This document shows, piece by piece, positions 55,619 to 64,000 of a stretch of 64,000 nucleotides of DNA. Position 1 is the first letter of the stretch; each line of letters begins with the position of its first letter. Origin of the DNA: Mycolicibacterium sp. TUM20985. Lineage in GTDB: Bacteria > Actinomycetota > Actinomycetes > Mycobacteriales > Mycobacteriaceae. The translations under genes were made by a program, and so were the position numbers. Under the pieces are notes generated by a model. That model saw only the letters and a list, made by a program, of their open reading frames with translations, did no database searches and was not told the DNA's origin. The stretch covers positions 4,836,001 through 4,900,000 of the forward strand of contig NZ_AP027291.1 of the NCBI RefSeq assembly GCF_030295745.1, written 5' to 3'.

Positions 55619-57106
55619 GTGATGTCCCGTCACAGGAGCGTCGCCAAACGACGGCCCGCATTCAAGCGATCGCCAGGCCAGGATCGGGCGGGTTCAACTG
55701 GCAGTGCAGCTCTGACCTATCTCTTGCTCGCTGGTCTACAGCGAGGGATCTCGCTGCTCATCCTGCCGTTCATTTCGCACGTCATGTCGCCGGCCGAATA
55801 TGGAGCCGCGTCCATGCTCACGGCGGCGGCCGTTCTCTTGGTGGCTCTGCTAGCGCAACCACTCGACGCTTTGGTCTTCCGAACGGTTCCCAGAGGAGGC
55901 GAGGACGCACCTCGACTCCTTCGCGCTACAGGATTGTATTGTTATCTACTCCTGCCTATGGCGGCGGCCGTGGTCGCCGCGTTGTTTGCAATGTTCGTCC
56001 CACATTTTCTCGGCGTTTCAGGCTCGTTATGGGCCATTGAAATTCTCGCAATTGGTTTCCAGCCAGCAATGACAGTGTTTGCACTCCCCATGGTGCAGTC
56101 CCGCAGGGACTTGCGAAGATTTGTTTGTCTCGCCGGCGCATCGATCATCGTTCTCACGGCGTCCAAGTTGACGCTGCTAGTCGTCTGGGAAATGGGGGTT
56201 CTCGGGTGGGTTATTTCCGATCTGACCACCGCGCTGATATCCGCATTACTTGCCATGATGATCGTCCGCCCTCCGCGCGCCCGTTTAACTAAAGCAGATA
56301 TCGTCACTGTCTCAAAGTTCGCCATACCCCTCATTCCCCATAAGGCGTCGTACTGGGCGATCACATCTTTAAGTCGACCCGCCTTGGCCACCGTGGCATC
56401 ATTGACGCAAGTAGGCTTGCTCTCGCTTGGCTTGAACATGGCGTCGACTGTCACGCTGGTGGTAACTGAAATCAACCGAGCAGTACAACCAAATTATTCG
56501 CGGGAGACCTTTCCCGCTCCTACGCACCACACCTATGCCGTTGTGAGGTGGCAGGTCCTGGCAGCTATCGCTGTGCCGGCTGCTGTCGGTGCGGCACTGG
56601 CGATGTTCGGACAATGGATCTTTGCCTCCTCCTACTGGCCGGCGTTTGCCTTGACGGGCATTCTTCTGGTTGGGCAAGTTGCATATGGGCTGTACCCGAT
56701 TGTGATCAATTATCTAGTATTGACGGCCGGTTTACCGAAATACAGCGCATTCGCGACCGGAACGGGGGCGGTAATAATATTGGGTTCCATATTCGTAATC
56801 GGGCGTGAATTTGGAGCAACAGGGGTCGCGTACGCGACTACGGTTGGGTACATCGCGATGACAGCGGTAGCAATCCTGCTGACGCGCTTCACCAAACTCG
56901 AAATAGCATGGCGCGCTTGGGCGGTACGCTGGCCTGAACACGCGCTCGGCACCGTGGCTCTGGGTTTCACCGTCGCGGCGCTGTCCCTACCCGTGGGGTC
57001 CTGGCTGAGCCGTGCTTTCGCCGGGGTGTGCCTCACCGTCCTGATCGGCACTGCGCTCATGGTTGCACGACCCAGGTCGCGCATCCAGGCTGCGCCTACG
57101 CAATGA
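55619..57106 (+). CDS. Wzx-type polysaccharide flippase
   Basis: 495 residues, GTG start followed by ATG. About 12-14 hydrophobic helices of the MATE/MVF superfamily with N-terminal LTYLLLAGLQRGISLLILPF and MSPAEYGAASMLTAAAV, the RfbX/PST pattern. It moves lipid-linked repeat units across the inner membrane. The base composition here and in the next genes is visibly more AT-rich than the housekeeping part of the window. Confidence 0.88.
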   Translation: MMSRHRSVAKRRPAFKRSPGQDRAGSTGSAALTYLLLAGLQRGISLLILPFISHVMSPAEYGAASMLTAAAVLLVALLAQPLDALVFRTVPRGGEDAPRLLRATGLYCYLLLPMAAAVVAALFAMFVPHFLGVSGSLWAIEILAIGFQPAMTVFALPMVQSRRDLRRFVCLAGASIIVLTASKLTLLVVWEMGVLGWVISDLTTALISALLAMMIVRPPRARLTKADIVTVSKFAIPLIPHKASYWAITSLSRPALATVASLTQVGLLSLGLNMASTVTLVVTEINRAVQPNYSRETFPAPTHHTYAVVRWQVLAAIAVPAAVGAALAMFGQWIFASSYWPAFALTGILLVGQVAYGLYPIVINYLVLTAGLPKYSAFATGTGAVIILGSIFVIGREFGATGVAYATTVGYIAMTAVAILLTRFTKLEIAWRAWAVRWPEHALGTVALGFTVAALSLPVGSWLSRAFAGVCLTVLIGTALMVARPRSRIQAAPTQ

Positions 57107-57126
57107 GGCGCCATATCTGGCGCCTC
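57105..57126 (+). terminator. Hairpin at the end of the flippase gene
   Basis: GAGGCGCCA (57105-57113) and TGGCGCCTC (57118-57126), 4-nt loop, overlapping the TGA stop. Perfect 9-bp stem without a U-run; possible terminator or mRNA-stabilising hairpin. Confidence 0.6.
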
Positions 57127-57150
57127 CGCGTGTCACTTCCAGTAACATTT

Positions 57151-57190
57151 CGTGAATCCCCGCGACGCATTTCGCGGGTCGGGGTTCACG
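57151..57190 (+). promoter_or_regulatory. Long imperfect palindrome upstream of the polymerase gene
   Basis: CGTGAATCCCCG (57151) pairs with CGGGGTTCACG (57180-57190) with one bulge, and an inner CGCGA/TCGCG extends the stem. It ends 19 nt before the polymerase start. It may be an attenuator or operator controlling polymerase level. Confidence 0.45.
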
Positions 57191-57209
57191 TCTAAGCCGA
57201 GGTGGGGAA

Positions 57210-58607
57210 TTGTCTGCAAGAGACGCGGCCACGCCACCCTTCTCTAGGTGGCGCGAGAGGCTATCTACGAGCCCTGAACCGGTTGACTGGATCGTCCTGC
57301 TCCTGCCTACCGTGTTCGCGATCCGCACCTTCAGCACCACCGCCGCACTACTCGCGTTGGGCTTACTCGGTTTCACTGCCTACGCACGAAAAGCGAATCT
57401 GACTAGCACCATCCAAGCCGGCCCATTCTTTCTTCTGATCGGGTCTACGATACTGGTCCTGACGCGACCGGCGCCAACAGGAGACTTTCTATTCTTCGCG
57501 CTATTAGTCGCGCTCATTGTGCGGCTGGTGATGACAATCAATGCGGGCGCAATCATTGCTTCGCTAGTTGACGGCGCCGGAATCTACCTTGCGCTAAACG
57601 TAGCAAGTTACGCAGCAGGAGTGCGCTCTCCTGGCGCGGCGGACCGCATTGGTGATATCAGAGACTCTGGTGGCACCCTAAGGATACTATTCCCATTCTC
57701 GCCGTCGTTGGAAATAGCGCCCACCATTGCGTCCTTCTACATTGGTGCGGCAGCCTTTTTGGTTTTTCAACGAGGGTGGAGACGCCGCTCGCTCCGCCTC
57801 GTGGGCTTCGCCGCCGCCTTTGCCGTCATAGTCCAAGGCGGAAATAGAACCGCACTCTTCGCCGCCGTCGCGTTGCCTATTGCGGTCATACTCTTTCCCT
57901 TCATCGCCCGGTGGGTGGGAATTCTCGTGACGGTCTTTGCTTCGGTATCGGCTCTCGTACTGCCAGCCATAGCCGCCTTGGTGCAGCCTACCCTCCTAGC
58001 ATTCCTATCCTTCATCGCGCCGGAACGGACAACCCGTGCCGCCGACGTAGGCACGCTCAACAATCGTTCCATCATCTGGCGAAAGTCGACTGAATACTGG
58101 ATGAACTGGGTTGACGGCGAATTCAATTGGCTATTCGGTTTTGGACAACAGGGCCAATACCGTTCTGGCGCCTCAATGTCGTACGCCCAGGCGCTCTCCT
58201 CAACAGTTCGGCACCCGGAACTCGCGTCTATGCATAATTCATTTCTTCAACAGCTGTTCGATGGAGGAGTCATCGGATGGCTATTACTTACCCTCGCCAT
58301 CCTCTGGGCAAATGTCCGATTGTCGCGCTATAGAACGCGTTGGGGTGCTGCCGGACTGGCTGCCATTGTGGCTATGGTTACCTTGCTACTCAATTCAATG
58401 ACCCAGGTGTCGATCGCGCCGGGGAGTTCCCAAGATAGTTTCTGGCTCCTTGTGATACTGATCGGCGTGGCTTGTCAGTCCCCAAGACATGCACTTCCTG
58501 CAATCGAGGCAGATGAACGGAAGACCACAAAGCCAGCCACCATAGAAACTATCGGTTTCCCACCATCGACAGGCGCGCCACTAACTGGCCGAAAAGAAAG
58601 CGTCTGA
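57210..58607 (+). CDS. Wzy-like polysaccharide polymerase / O-antigen ligase family membrane protein
   Basis: 465 residues, TTG start (start uncertain). About 10-12 membrane helices, a periplasmic loop RSIIWRKSTEYWMNWVDGEF and FGFGQQGQYR, and the conserved HNSFLQQLFDGGVIGWLLLT, which is the H-N-x-F/Y-L motif of Wzy_C/O-antigen ligase proteins. It should polymerise repeat units outside the membrane. It sits with the Wzx flippase and Wzz/BY-kinase as a complete Wzy-dependent set. Confidence 0.85.
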   Translation: MSARDAATPPFSRWRERLSTSPEPVDWIVLLLPTVFAIRTFSTTAALLALGLLGFTAYARKANLTSTIQAGPFFLLIGSTILVLTRPAPTGDFLFFALLVALIVRLVMTINAGAIIASLVDGAGIYLALNVASYAAGVRSPGAADRIGDIRDSGGTLRILFPFSPSLEIAPTIASFYIGAAAFLVFQRGWRRRSLRLVGFAAAFAVIVQGGNRTALFAAVALPIAVILFPFIARWVGILVTVFASVSALVLPAIAALVQPTLLAFLSFIAPERTTRAADVGTLNNRSIIWRKSTEYWMNWVDGEFNWLFGFGQQGQYRSGASMSYAQALSSTVRHPELASMHNSFLQQLFDGGVIGWLLLTLAILWANVRLSRYRTRWGAAGLAAIVAMVTLLLNSMTQVSIAPGSSQDSFWLLVILIGVACQSPRHALPAIEADERKTTKPATIETIGFPPSTGAPLTGRKESV

Positions 58608-58727
58608 CCGACTGGTAGAGACGAAATCCGCTTCTCTTCTGTGTGAGCCCTTTTCCCTCGGCGCGTTGCCGACGCACGTGCACGTCACGCGCCAAGCTGG
58701 CCGTGCGCTGCGGGATCCTCAGCGCAT

Positions 58728-59483
58728 CTATGAAGCCTGCAGTATCAGATGGGTCTGGTCCGCGCGCTGAGCTCGATAGACTTCAGTTGTGTATCCGAAT
58801 TGGTGTAGCAATCCGTTCACCTCTTCGGCGGACGACCCGAACCCGGGCAAAAATGAGTCGTGTACCTCGATGAACAACGCTCGGGGCTTTTCAGGGCCGG
58901 TCAGTAGTTGGACAGCCCCACGCAGCGCCAATATCTCTGCACCTTCAATATCCAACTTGATCACGGTCGGCCGAGGAAGACGGGCTTCTGAAACCAGGCT
59001 GTCAAGCGACCGCGCGACAACCGAGACGCTGCCGCCTTCTCCGCGCTGATGAACAAGGCTCGGACTGTTCCCGTCGTCACCGTCTGTGTATAGAACAACA
59101 GTGCCATCCGCGTCGCTCACCGCAGTTGGTTCGAGGGTGAACGTCCGATCGGCGTTCAGCGCGCCGTTCACTTCAAGCCGATGCCGAAATGAGGGGTCGG
59201 GCTCGAAAGCCACTGTGCGGCAGATCTTTGCCGCATGGAGCGTTACCATACCCACGTTAGCCCCCACGTCGAAGAGAACATCATCTTCGCGAAGGTTCTC
59301 AAGCATGGCGGCCGTATAAACAGTCTCGCCGCCATGGTCGACAACCCTGTGATGCTCGACGAGGTTCGTGATCTCAAACCGCACGCCGGCCTTCTCGAAA
59401 TCCTTCAGCGTCACTACATAGGGCAACCGACGCTTGATGAGTCCCGACTTAACGCGTGCAGCGGTCTCTTGAATCGATCTCAT
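58728..59483 (-). CDS. FkbM-family methyltransferase
   Basis: 251 residues from ATG 59483 with GGGGGG just upstream; the frame is open to 59600. Methyltransf_21 features: LFDVGANVGMVTLHAAK (SAM motif I), VAFEPDPSFRHRLEVN and the FkbM hallmark VIKLDIEGAEILALRGA. It probably O-methylates a sugar hydroxyl of the polysaccharide. It is on the opposite strand from the Wzy gene, so it belongs to a second, minus-strand transcript. Confidence 0.88.
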   Translation of the reverse strand: MRSIQETAARVKSGLIKRRLPYVVTLKDFEKAGVRFEITNLVEHHRVVDHGGETVYTAAMLENLREDDVLFDVGANVGMVTLHAAKICRTVAFEPDPSFRHRLEVNGALNADRTFTLEPTAVSDADGTVVLYTDGDDGNSPSLVHQRGEGGSVSVVARSLDSLVSEARLPRPTVIKLDIEGAEILALRGAVQLLTGPEKPRALFIEVHDSFLPGFGSSAEEVNGLLHQFGYTTEVYRAQRADQTHLILQAS

Positions 59484-59627
59484 TTGCCCCCCCTTGAGAA
59501 TACGAACACGTCGTAGTCTACCTATTCGCGTACTGCGCGCCTGACATCTGAAACCCTGGTAGGCCGACAGAGCGACACACGGCGCACATTCAGAGATCAC
59601 AGCCTTCCGAGTGAGGTACTTGCGACG

Positions 59628-60821
59628 TCACCCCTGGTCCAAGGGCTCCTGGCGATATCTCTTTTGTAAAGTGGGTGTCCAAGATGGGTGGAGCATTTGA
59701 AACCGGAAGCCGCGCCGCTCAGCTTCCGCCAACCGCTCGTCTAACAGGTCCCCGTGGACGTGGTTGACATACTTTGTTTCGTTACCCCTCGGCGTCTTAT
59801 TGGCAAAGAACGCAGGATGCGCATCCCGGATGGACTGCATGAGTTCGGGATAAGCATGACGATCGGAATTCGCCCAGAAGCCGCTGTCACTCGGCCCTCG
59901 TCCATCGAACCCCCACATCCGGACATCGCGGCTTAGCGAACAGCCCAGCGGCAATAGAAGATTCGCCAATACATTTTCCACGTCGGGAAGAAGAAATTGC
60001 TCGTTGAGGTCAACTGCAATATTCGAATGTTCTCCCCAAGGGATGGGCACCAAGAGCGGCTCGACAGCATGGAACTCAGATCGAACGATTACATCGAACT
60101 GAGACGGGTAGACAAATAGTGTGCGGCCCTCAGACTCTTGAAGTCGCTCTAATGCGTCAGCACGGAAAGCTCTCGCGTGTGGATTATTGCCAAAATGATA
60201 AATCGCATCGCCGGCGGCAAGAAATGCGGGAGACAAGTGCCGCCATAACTCTGGATCTCTCACGATCGTGTTGCATACGATGGTAGTTCCGTCTGCGAAG
60301 GAACGATCGAGAGCTAGATGGAGCGATGGGCCAGTACCGAAGATATATGCCGGCCGAGCTTCATCGGTCTCAAGCTTCCGGACATGATCTCGAAAACGTT
60401 GGCCCGCGAGTGCGCTCCGCTGGCGGGCAGCACTACGGGGCGAAATCGCGACGCCGAGTTCCATTAACGACCAGCCATCGGCCAAATTAGTGTCGTAGTC
60501 GAGATCAGCTACCCATTCCAGGTGCTTCAGAGCAAGAAACTGAACTGCCGAGCTGTCGGCGGCAACGACCGCCGTATCCCGGACATACGTCATCCATGAC
60601 GCCCGTCGTACAGTTCGAATATCTAGTTTGCTTTCCAGATGCTCAAATAGGAATTGCAGCCTAGCCTCTATGTTCTGAGCCTTCTCCGCTGAAGCTCCGC
60701 CGGAGACAATCGTGGCGACGGGCCGACGAACCGGTGTTCGCAGCCAGCCGGCTACGAGGTTGAAGTAGCGTCTCAACGCATGCTTTAGTCGTACCTTCCT
60801 GGAAAAGGAATACTGTGTCAT
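59628..60821 (-). CDS. DUF115/GT42-like putative CMP-sugar glycosyltransferase
   Basis: 397 residues from ATG 60821 (MTQYSFSRKVRLKHALRR); an upstream ATG at 60914 gives 428. The first 150 residues are helical. From about residue 158 it reads YIFGTGPSLHLALD, then TIVCNTIVRD, VRMWGFDGRGP near residue 300 and YVNHVHG near 355. This order (GxGPSL, CN, GxD, H) parallels GT42 sialyltransferases (GNGPSL, CNQF, SGID, HYIGHS as recalled) and the DUF115/Maf family of nonulosonate transferases. The family call is tentative. If right, it is the partner of the CMP-sugar synthetase at 53236. The codons are more AT-rich than the genome average. Confidence 0.55.
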   Translation of the reverse strand: MTQYSFSRKVRLKHALRRYFNLVAGWLRTPVRRPVATIVSGGASAEKAQNIEARLQFLFEHLESKLDIRTVRRASWMTYVRDTAVVAADSSAVQFLALKHLEWVADLDYDTNLADGWSLMELGVAISPRSAARQRSALAGQRFRDHVRKLETDEARPAYIFGTGPSLHLALDRSFADGTTIVCNTIVRDPELWRHLSPAFLAAGDAIYHFGNNPHARAFRADALERLQESEGRTLFVYPSQFDVIVRSEFHAVEPLLVPIPWGEHSNIAVDLNEQFLLPDVENVLANLLLPLGCSLSRDVRMWGFDGRGPSDSGFWANSDRHAYPELMQSIRDAHPAFFANKTPRGNETKYVNHVHGDLLDERLAEAERRGFRFQMLHPSWTPTLQKRYRQEPLDQG

Positions 60822-61031
60822 CGGCTCAAATCTGCGGATAGCGGCGAGAAGGAACCTGTTGTCAATGCGACAGTATTGGTCGTTCCTATCGTGGGCACAC
60901 GAAAAATCTAACATGTTCGTCGCGTGGTCACACCCGTCCTTGCCCGGACCCTCCGTCGAAATCCCGACATAAACCGACGATTACTACGTCATCCGAACTC
61001 ATGAGCTGACGCCAGGACTACTATCCGGCCA

Positions 61032-61913
61032 ATGAGCTCTGGTCGCCCACCCGTGCACAGCGCCGAGCGGTTTACCCGTTCATTCGCCAACCATGGCGAA
61101 GGCCCCTTTTGGGACTCCCGCGGCGGAAAACTCCTATGCATGGATGTTCTGGCAGCCTCCGTCGTCGCAATCGACGCAGACGGCGGAGTTCGGCGCCATC
61201 CGGTCCCGAGCAAAGCCGCAACGGTCATCCGGCATCGCTTAGGGCACGGGTTCGTGCTCGCCACCGAACATGGGATTGTCCTCGCAGATCCTGAACTGGC
61301 TACGTTCGAGCCTCTTGCTCAGCTCGTCCTCGACCCGACCGTACGAACCAACGACGGAGGCTGCGACCCACTCGGAAGCTTCGTCATCGGGACGATGAAC
61401 TACGACGGAGACTCAGGCAAAGGAGCCGTGTACCGCGTTACGCCTGACGGCAAAGTCACTCAAATCCTCAGCCACGTCTCGATTTCCAACGGACTCCAAT
61501 GGTCCGCGGATGGGACTCGTGTGTTTTACATCGACACTCCGACCAAGCGTGTGGAAGTCTTCGACGTCGACGAGGCTGGAGCGTGGTCAAACCGTCGGAC
61601 ACACATCCTCATTTCGGATACCCCCGGCCTTCCTGATGGCATGGCGATTGACGAGGAGGGCGGCCTTTGGGTCGCGCTCTGGGGTGCAGGCGCGGTCAAC
61701 CATTACGACACCGCTGGGCGGTTGGTTGAGACGATTAACGTTCCCGGTGTCACTCAGACGAGTTCGTGCGCGTTCGGGGGCACAGATCGCACCGTGCTGT
61801 TTGTGACCACTTCGCGCCAGGGACTGCCCGACGGTCGGGAGCCGGACGCCGGCGCAGTTTTCGCCGTCGAGGTCGGCGTGCGGGGCGCGCCACCCCTGGA
61901 GTTCGCGGGATAG
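61032..61913 (+). CDS. SMP-30/gluconolactonase-like six-bladed propeller enzyme
   Basis: 293 residues. Metal ligands of the SMP-30/regucalcin family are in place: Glu in NHGEGPFWD (residue ~23), Asn in RTNDGGCDPLG, Asn in SNGLQWSADG and Asp in LPDGMAIDEEGG. These enzymes open sugar lactones. In this locus it could release a sugar acid feeding the dehydrogenase cassette; this is inference. It is divergent from the DUF115-like gene, with a 210-nt gap lacking other genes. Confidence 0.88.
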   Translation: MSSGRPPVHSAERFTRSFANHGEGPFWDSRGGKLLCMDVLAASVVAIDADGGVRRHPVPSKAATVIRHRLGHGFVLATEHGIVLADPELATFEPLAQLVLDPTVRTNDGGCDPLGSFVIGTMNYDGDSGKGAVYRVTPDGKVTQILSHVSISNGLQWSADGTRVFYIDTPTKRVEVFDVDEAGAWSNRRTHILISDTPGLPDGMAIDEEGGLWVALWGAGAVNHYDTAGRLVETINVPGVTQTSSCAFGGTDRTVLFVTTSRQGLPDGREPDAGAVFAVEVGVRGAPPLEFAG

Positions 61914-61936
61914 CCGACCCAAGACCATTCAGCGGT

Positions 61937-63058
61937 TCATCCGTCCCCGACGAGAGTGCGATATAGATCGTCGAATCGACGCGATATCACTCCGACGTCA
62001 AACTCTTCCCGCGCTCTCCGGCGTCCCTGCTCACCAAAGCGCCGCCGCGCAACGTGGTCGCCAATGACTAGCTCAAGCGCGTCGGCCAACTCGCGCACAC
62101 TTCCGGGACTTACCAAGACTCCGTCGCCGTCGCCCACCATCTCGGGTATACCGCCAGCAGTGGTTGACACAACGCATATTCCGCGCGCCATTGCTTCGAG
62201 TATCGCCATCGGCTGACCTTCATTGATCGACGGCAGGACGAGAACGTGGGTGTATGCCAGCAACTGTGCGACCTCCGTTGAAGACAACCAGCCTGCCAAG
62301 CGGATGGAATCCTCCACACCGAGCCGTCGAATCTGTTCGCGAGCGCGATCGATCTCCCCCCAGCCCGCGATGGTCAGCTTCGTCGCCACGACGTCATTGC
62401 CAGCAAGCACCATGCTCCAGGCGTCGATAAGGACCGATGTTCCCTTCCGGTCACACAGCTCACCCAGAAACACCACTTGCACCGCGCCAGCAGACTCTTG
62501 GTCGACCGCAGCCTGTGACCGAATCGCGTTCGGCATCACCTCGACGCGGGCGCCTGGAGCGGCATCTCGGAGGCGCTTGGCCCAGACGTCACCCAGGGCT
62601 ATAACGACATCGGCACGGACAAGCGTTGCCCGGATAACCCGCTGAACGGAAGGGGCTGCGTTCTCGAAATACTCATGAAACTCCCCACCGTGCATGTGGA
62701 GCACAACCGGCACTCGGAATGCGGCGGACACCCAGGTCAGAATCCCCTTTCGCACGAAGCTTCCGCGTTCCGAGGTGTGCAGGTGAACCACTTCTGGCCG
62801 ACGAAGAATGAGTTCGACGACGAAGCCCACGAACCCCGACGTGAAGATCTTGATCCTGGCCAATTTGGTGCCGTCGCAATGGGTCGCGACGTGGCGAACA
62901 TGCCATTCGTTCCAAAGCGGAGTCGCACTCATATTCCGAACGAAGGTCGCAATTCCGCCGTACGTTTCAAGGCTTGACGAAACCCACAGTGCCCGTTGAT
63001 TTTTGGGCGCAGGCGCGCTCGACGTTCGGCCCAGAATGCCGTTGCGTCGTGCCCTCAC
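61937..63058 (-). CDS. Glycosyltransferase family 4
   Basis: 373 residues, GT-B fold. N-terminal ALWVSSSLETYGGIATFVRN and VVHLHTSERGSFVRKG, and the C-terminal GT4 motif VLVLPSINEGQPMAILEAMA with conserved Glu residues. Uses a nucleotide sugar to extend the lipid-linked repeat unit. Start overlaps the upstream gene's stop by 4 nt (GTGA), so the two GT4 genes are coupled. Confidence 0.9.
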   Translation of the reverse strand: MRARRNGILGRTSSAPAPKNQRALWVSSSLETYGGIATFVRNMSATPLWNEWHVRHVATHCDGTKLARIKIFTSGFVGFVVELILRRPEVVHLHTSERGSFVRKGILTWVSAAFRVPVVLHMHGGEFHEYFENAAPSVQRVIRATLVRADVVIALGDVWAKRLRDAAPGARVEVMPNAIRSQAAVDQESAGAVQVVFLGELCDRKGTSVLIDAWSMVLAGNDVVATKLTIAGWGEIDRAREQIRRLGVEDSIRLAGWLSSTEVAQLLAYTHVLVLPSINEGQPMAILEAMARGICVVSTTAGGIPEMVGDGDGVLVSPGSVRELADALELVIGDHVARRRFGEQGRRRAREEFDVGVISRRFDDLYRTLVGDG

Positions 63059-64000
63059 CCGCGCTGCCCTAACCCATCACCCGGGCGGTCGACAGTGGCA
63101 CCCTGATCGCCGCGCAAGATGTCGGTGAAGATTTCGAGCAATCGCCCTGCTGCAATCTCAGCAGCGAAGTGGGTCTGGTAGTGAGCCTGGGCCACCTTTG
63201 CCTGCCTATTGACTTCGGACGGATCTGCTAGGGCGTCGATAGCGCTCGCGAGAGCTTCAACATCATCGATTCCCGTGACACTTAGGCCCTGCGGTTGGTA
63301 CTCGGATAGGGCGCCAGCGGTCGACACTAGGGTTGGCACGCCAAGCTGCATCGACAACACCTGGACCCCGCTTTGCGAGGCGGCACGGCTGTGCACGATC
63401 GACCCCTTGTACGCCGCGAGCTCAGGCGTTATTTGTCGGTAGCGATATGAACCCCGCTGCCAGCGTGCATGATTCGGCAACGGCCGGGGAATCAGGCCGT
63501 CGCCCAACAGCACCAATTCGTCACCGCGCCAGAACGGCCCCGCTGTGTGCGCTTCCCAGGCGGCGAACACGACGTCATGATTTTTGTACGGCTTTTGTCG
63601 GCCAATCATCACGAAGTTCTTCCGCGCTGCAGCTGCGACGAACGCCGGAACCGAAAAATCGTCAAGGTCACTGGTGAGCGGAGCCTCGTACAAGGGCTGT
63701 CTGAGGACTCCCTTTGCTCGAATAGCATCTGACACATATCGACTGAAGACCACGGTTGCATCCGCCGTCGCGTCCCAACGATCGAAGAACATCCGAGTCC
63801 ACCAAGGCAGAACATCCGTAGGGTCGTGGGGCCGCGCATCGTGAACAAGTCGGACACGCGGGGCGAGCGACCCAAAGGCACGCCAACGGACATCGCGAAG
63901 AAACTCTGTTACGACGACATCTGGCTTAAATCGCTTTGCACCCTTATGCGCAGCGATGAACGGGAGCCACCCCTTGTGGGGCAGCGGACGCCCGAGCAAC
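63055..64000 (-). CDS. Glycosyltransferase (GT4 type), N-terminus beyond window
   Basis: At least 314 residues of a GT-B glycosyltransferase. NFVMIGRQKPYKNHDVVFAA, the donor-site segment IVHSRAASQSGVQVLSMQLG and a Gly/Pro-rich segment VPTLVSTAGALSEY match GT4 acceptor and donor regions, though the usual E-x7-E motif is altered. The frame runs off the window at base 64000, so its start is not visible. Coupled to the GT4 gene downstream. Confidence 0.85.
   Translation of the reverse strand, partial: LLGRPLPHKGWLPFIAAHKGAKRFKPDVVVTEFLRDVRWRAFGSLAPRVRLVHDARPHDPTDVLPWWTRMFFDRWDATADATVVFSRYVSDAIRAKGVLRQPLYEAPLTSDLDDFSVPAFVAAAARKNFVMIGRQKPYKNHDVVFAAWEAHTAGPFWRGDELVLLGDGLIPRPLPNHARWQRGSYRYRQITPELAAYKGSIVHSRAASQSGVQVLSMQLGVPTLVSTAGALSEYQPQGLSVTGIDDVEALASAIDALADPSEVNRQAKVAQAHYQTHFAAEIAAGRLLEIFTDILRGDQGATVDRPGDGLGQRG

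Overview
The window is high-GC chromosomal DNA from a mycobacterium, most likely a fast-growing Mycolicibacterium. RpoB begins [14 protein letters not shown] as in the M. smegmatis group and is followed by rpoC. The block mkl, rplL, rplJ, ROK kinase, Rv0649-like gene, alpha-mannosidase, UbiB-like kinase, lipG and a mycolic-acid methyltransferase array follows the M. tuberculosis Rv0642c-Rv0668 neighbourhood, with extra genes inserted.

Layout. 1-9.95 kb (minus strand): rpoC start (cut by the window edge), rpoB, a secreted alpha/beta-hydrolase fused to a lipocalin, a methyltransferase, mkl (mceG), rplL and rplJ, with an L10-type leader and promoter. 10.1-25 kb: a small HTH protein, then a sugar-uptake and glycoside-degradation block. 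That block has a GH13 alpha-glucosidase divergent from a binding-protein ABC importer operon (lipoprotein, two permeases, ATPase and a kinase-fold DUF4032-like protein), convergent with a ROK sugar kinase, an Rv0649-like protein, a GH38 alpha-mannosidase and a WYL regulator. 25-34.3 kb: a PAS-PAS-GGDEF diguanylate cyclase divergent from an exopolysaccharide-initiating phosphoglycosyltransferase, then small accessory genes: an SDR remnant, lipoproteins, a flavin/F420-type oxidoreductase, two DinB proteins, a hydrolase, a second copy of the small HTH protein, and a TetR regulator facing an MpaB-type oxygenase. 34.3-39.6 kb: UbiB-like kinase, LipG and three tandem mycolic-acid methyltransferases.

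39.6-49.9 kb is mosaic. It holds a truncated copy of the tail of a PE-PPE-domain gene, a small secreted protein, a DUF4012 membrane protein, UDP-glucose dehydrogenase, a complete IS30-family element, the full PE-PPE-domain gene, a tandem DGPF (YCII) protein followed by an ECF42-type sigma factor, and a small membrane protein.

50.5-64 kb is a Wzx/Wzy-type surface polysaccharide locus: Wzz/BY-kinase chain-length regulator, GT2, a CMP-sugar synthetase-like enzyme, a 2-hydroxyacid dehydrogenase and an SDR joined by 4-nt stop/start overlaps, Wzx flippase, Wzy-like polymerase, FkbM methyltransferase, a protein resembling the DUF115/GT42 (Maf/sialyltransferase-like) fold, an SMP-30-like lactonase and two GT4 enzymes. 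The most interesting inference is that a CMP-activated acidic (ulosonic-acid-like) sugar is made and transferred here, which is unusual for a mycobacterium. UDP-glucuronate supply (42.6 kb), chain initiation (26.6 kb) and c-di-GMP synthesis (25 kb) lie nearby and may serve the same polymer.
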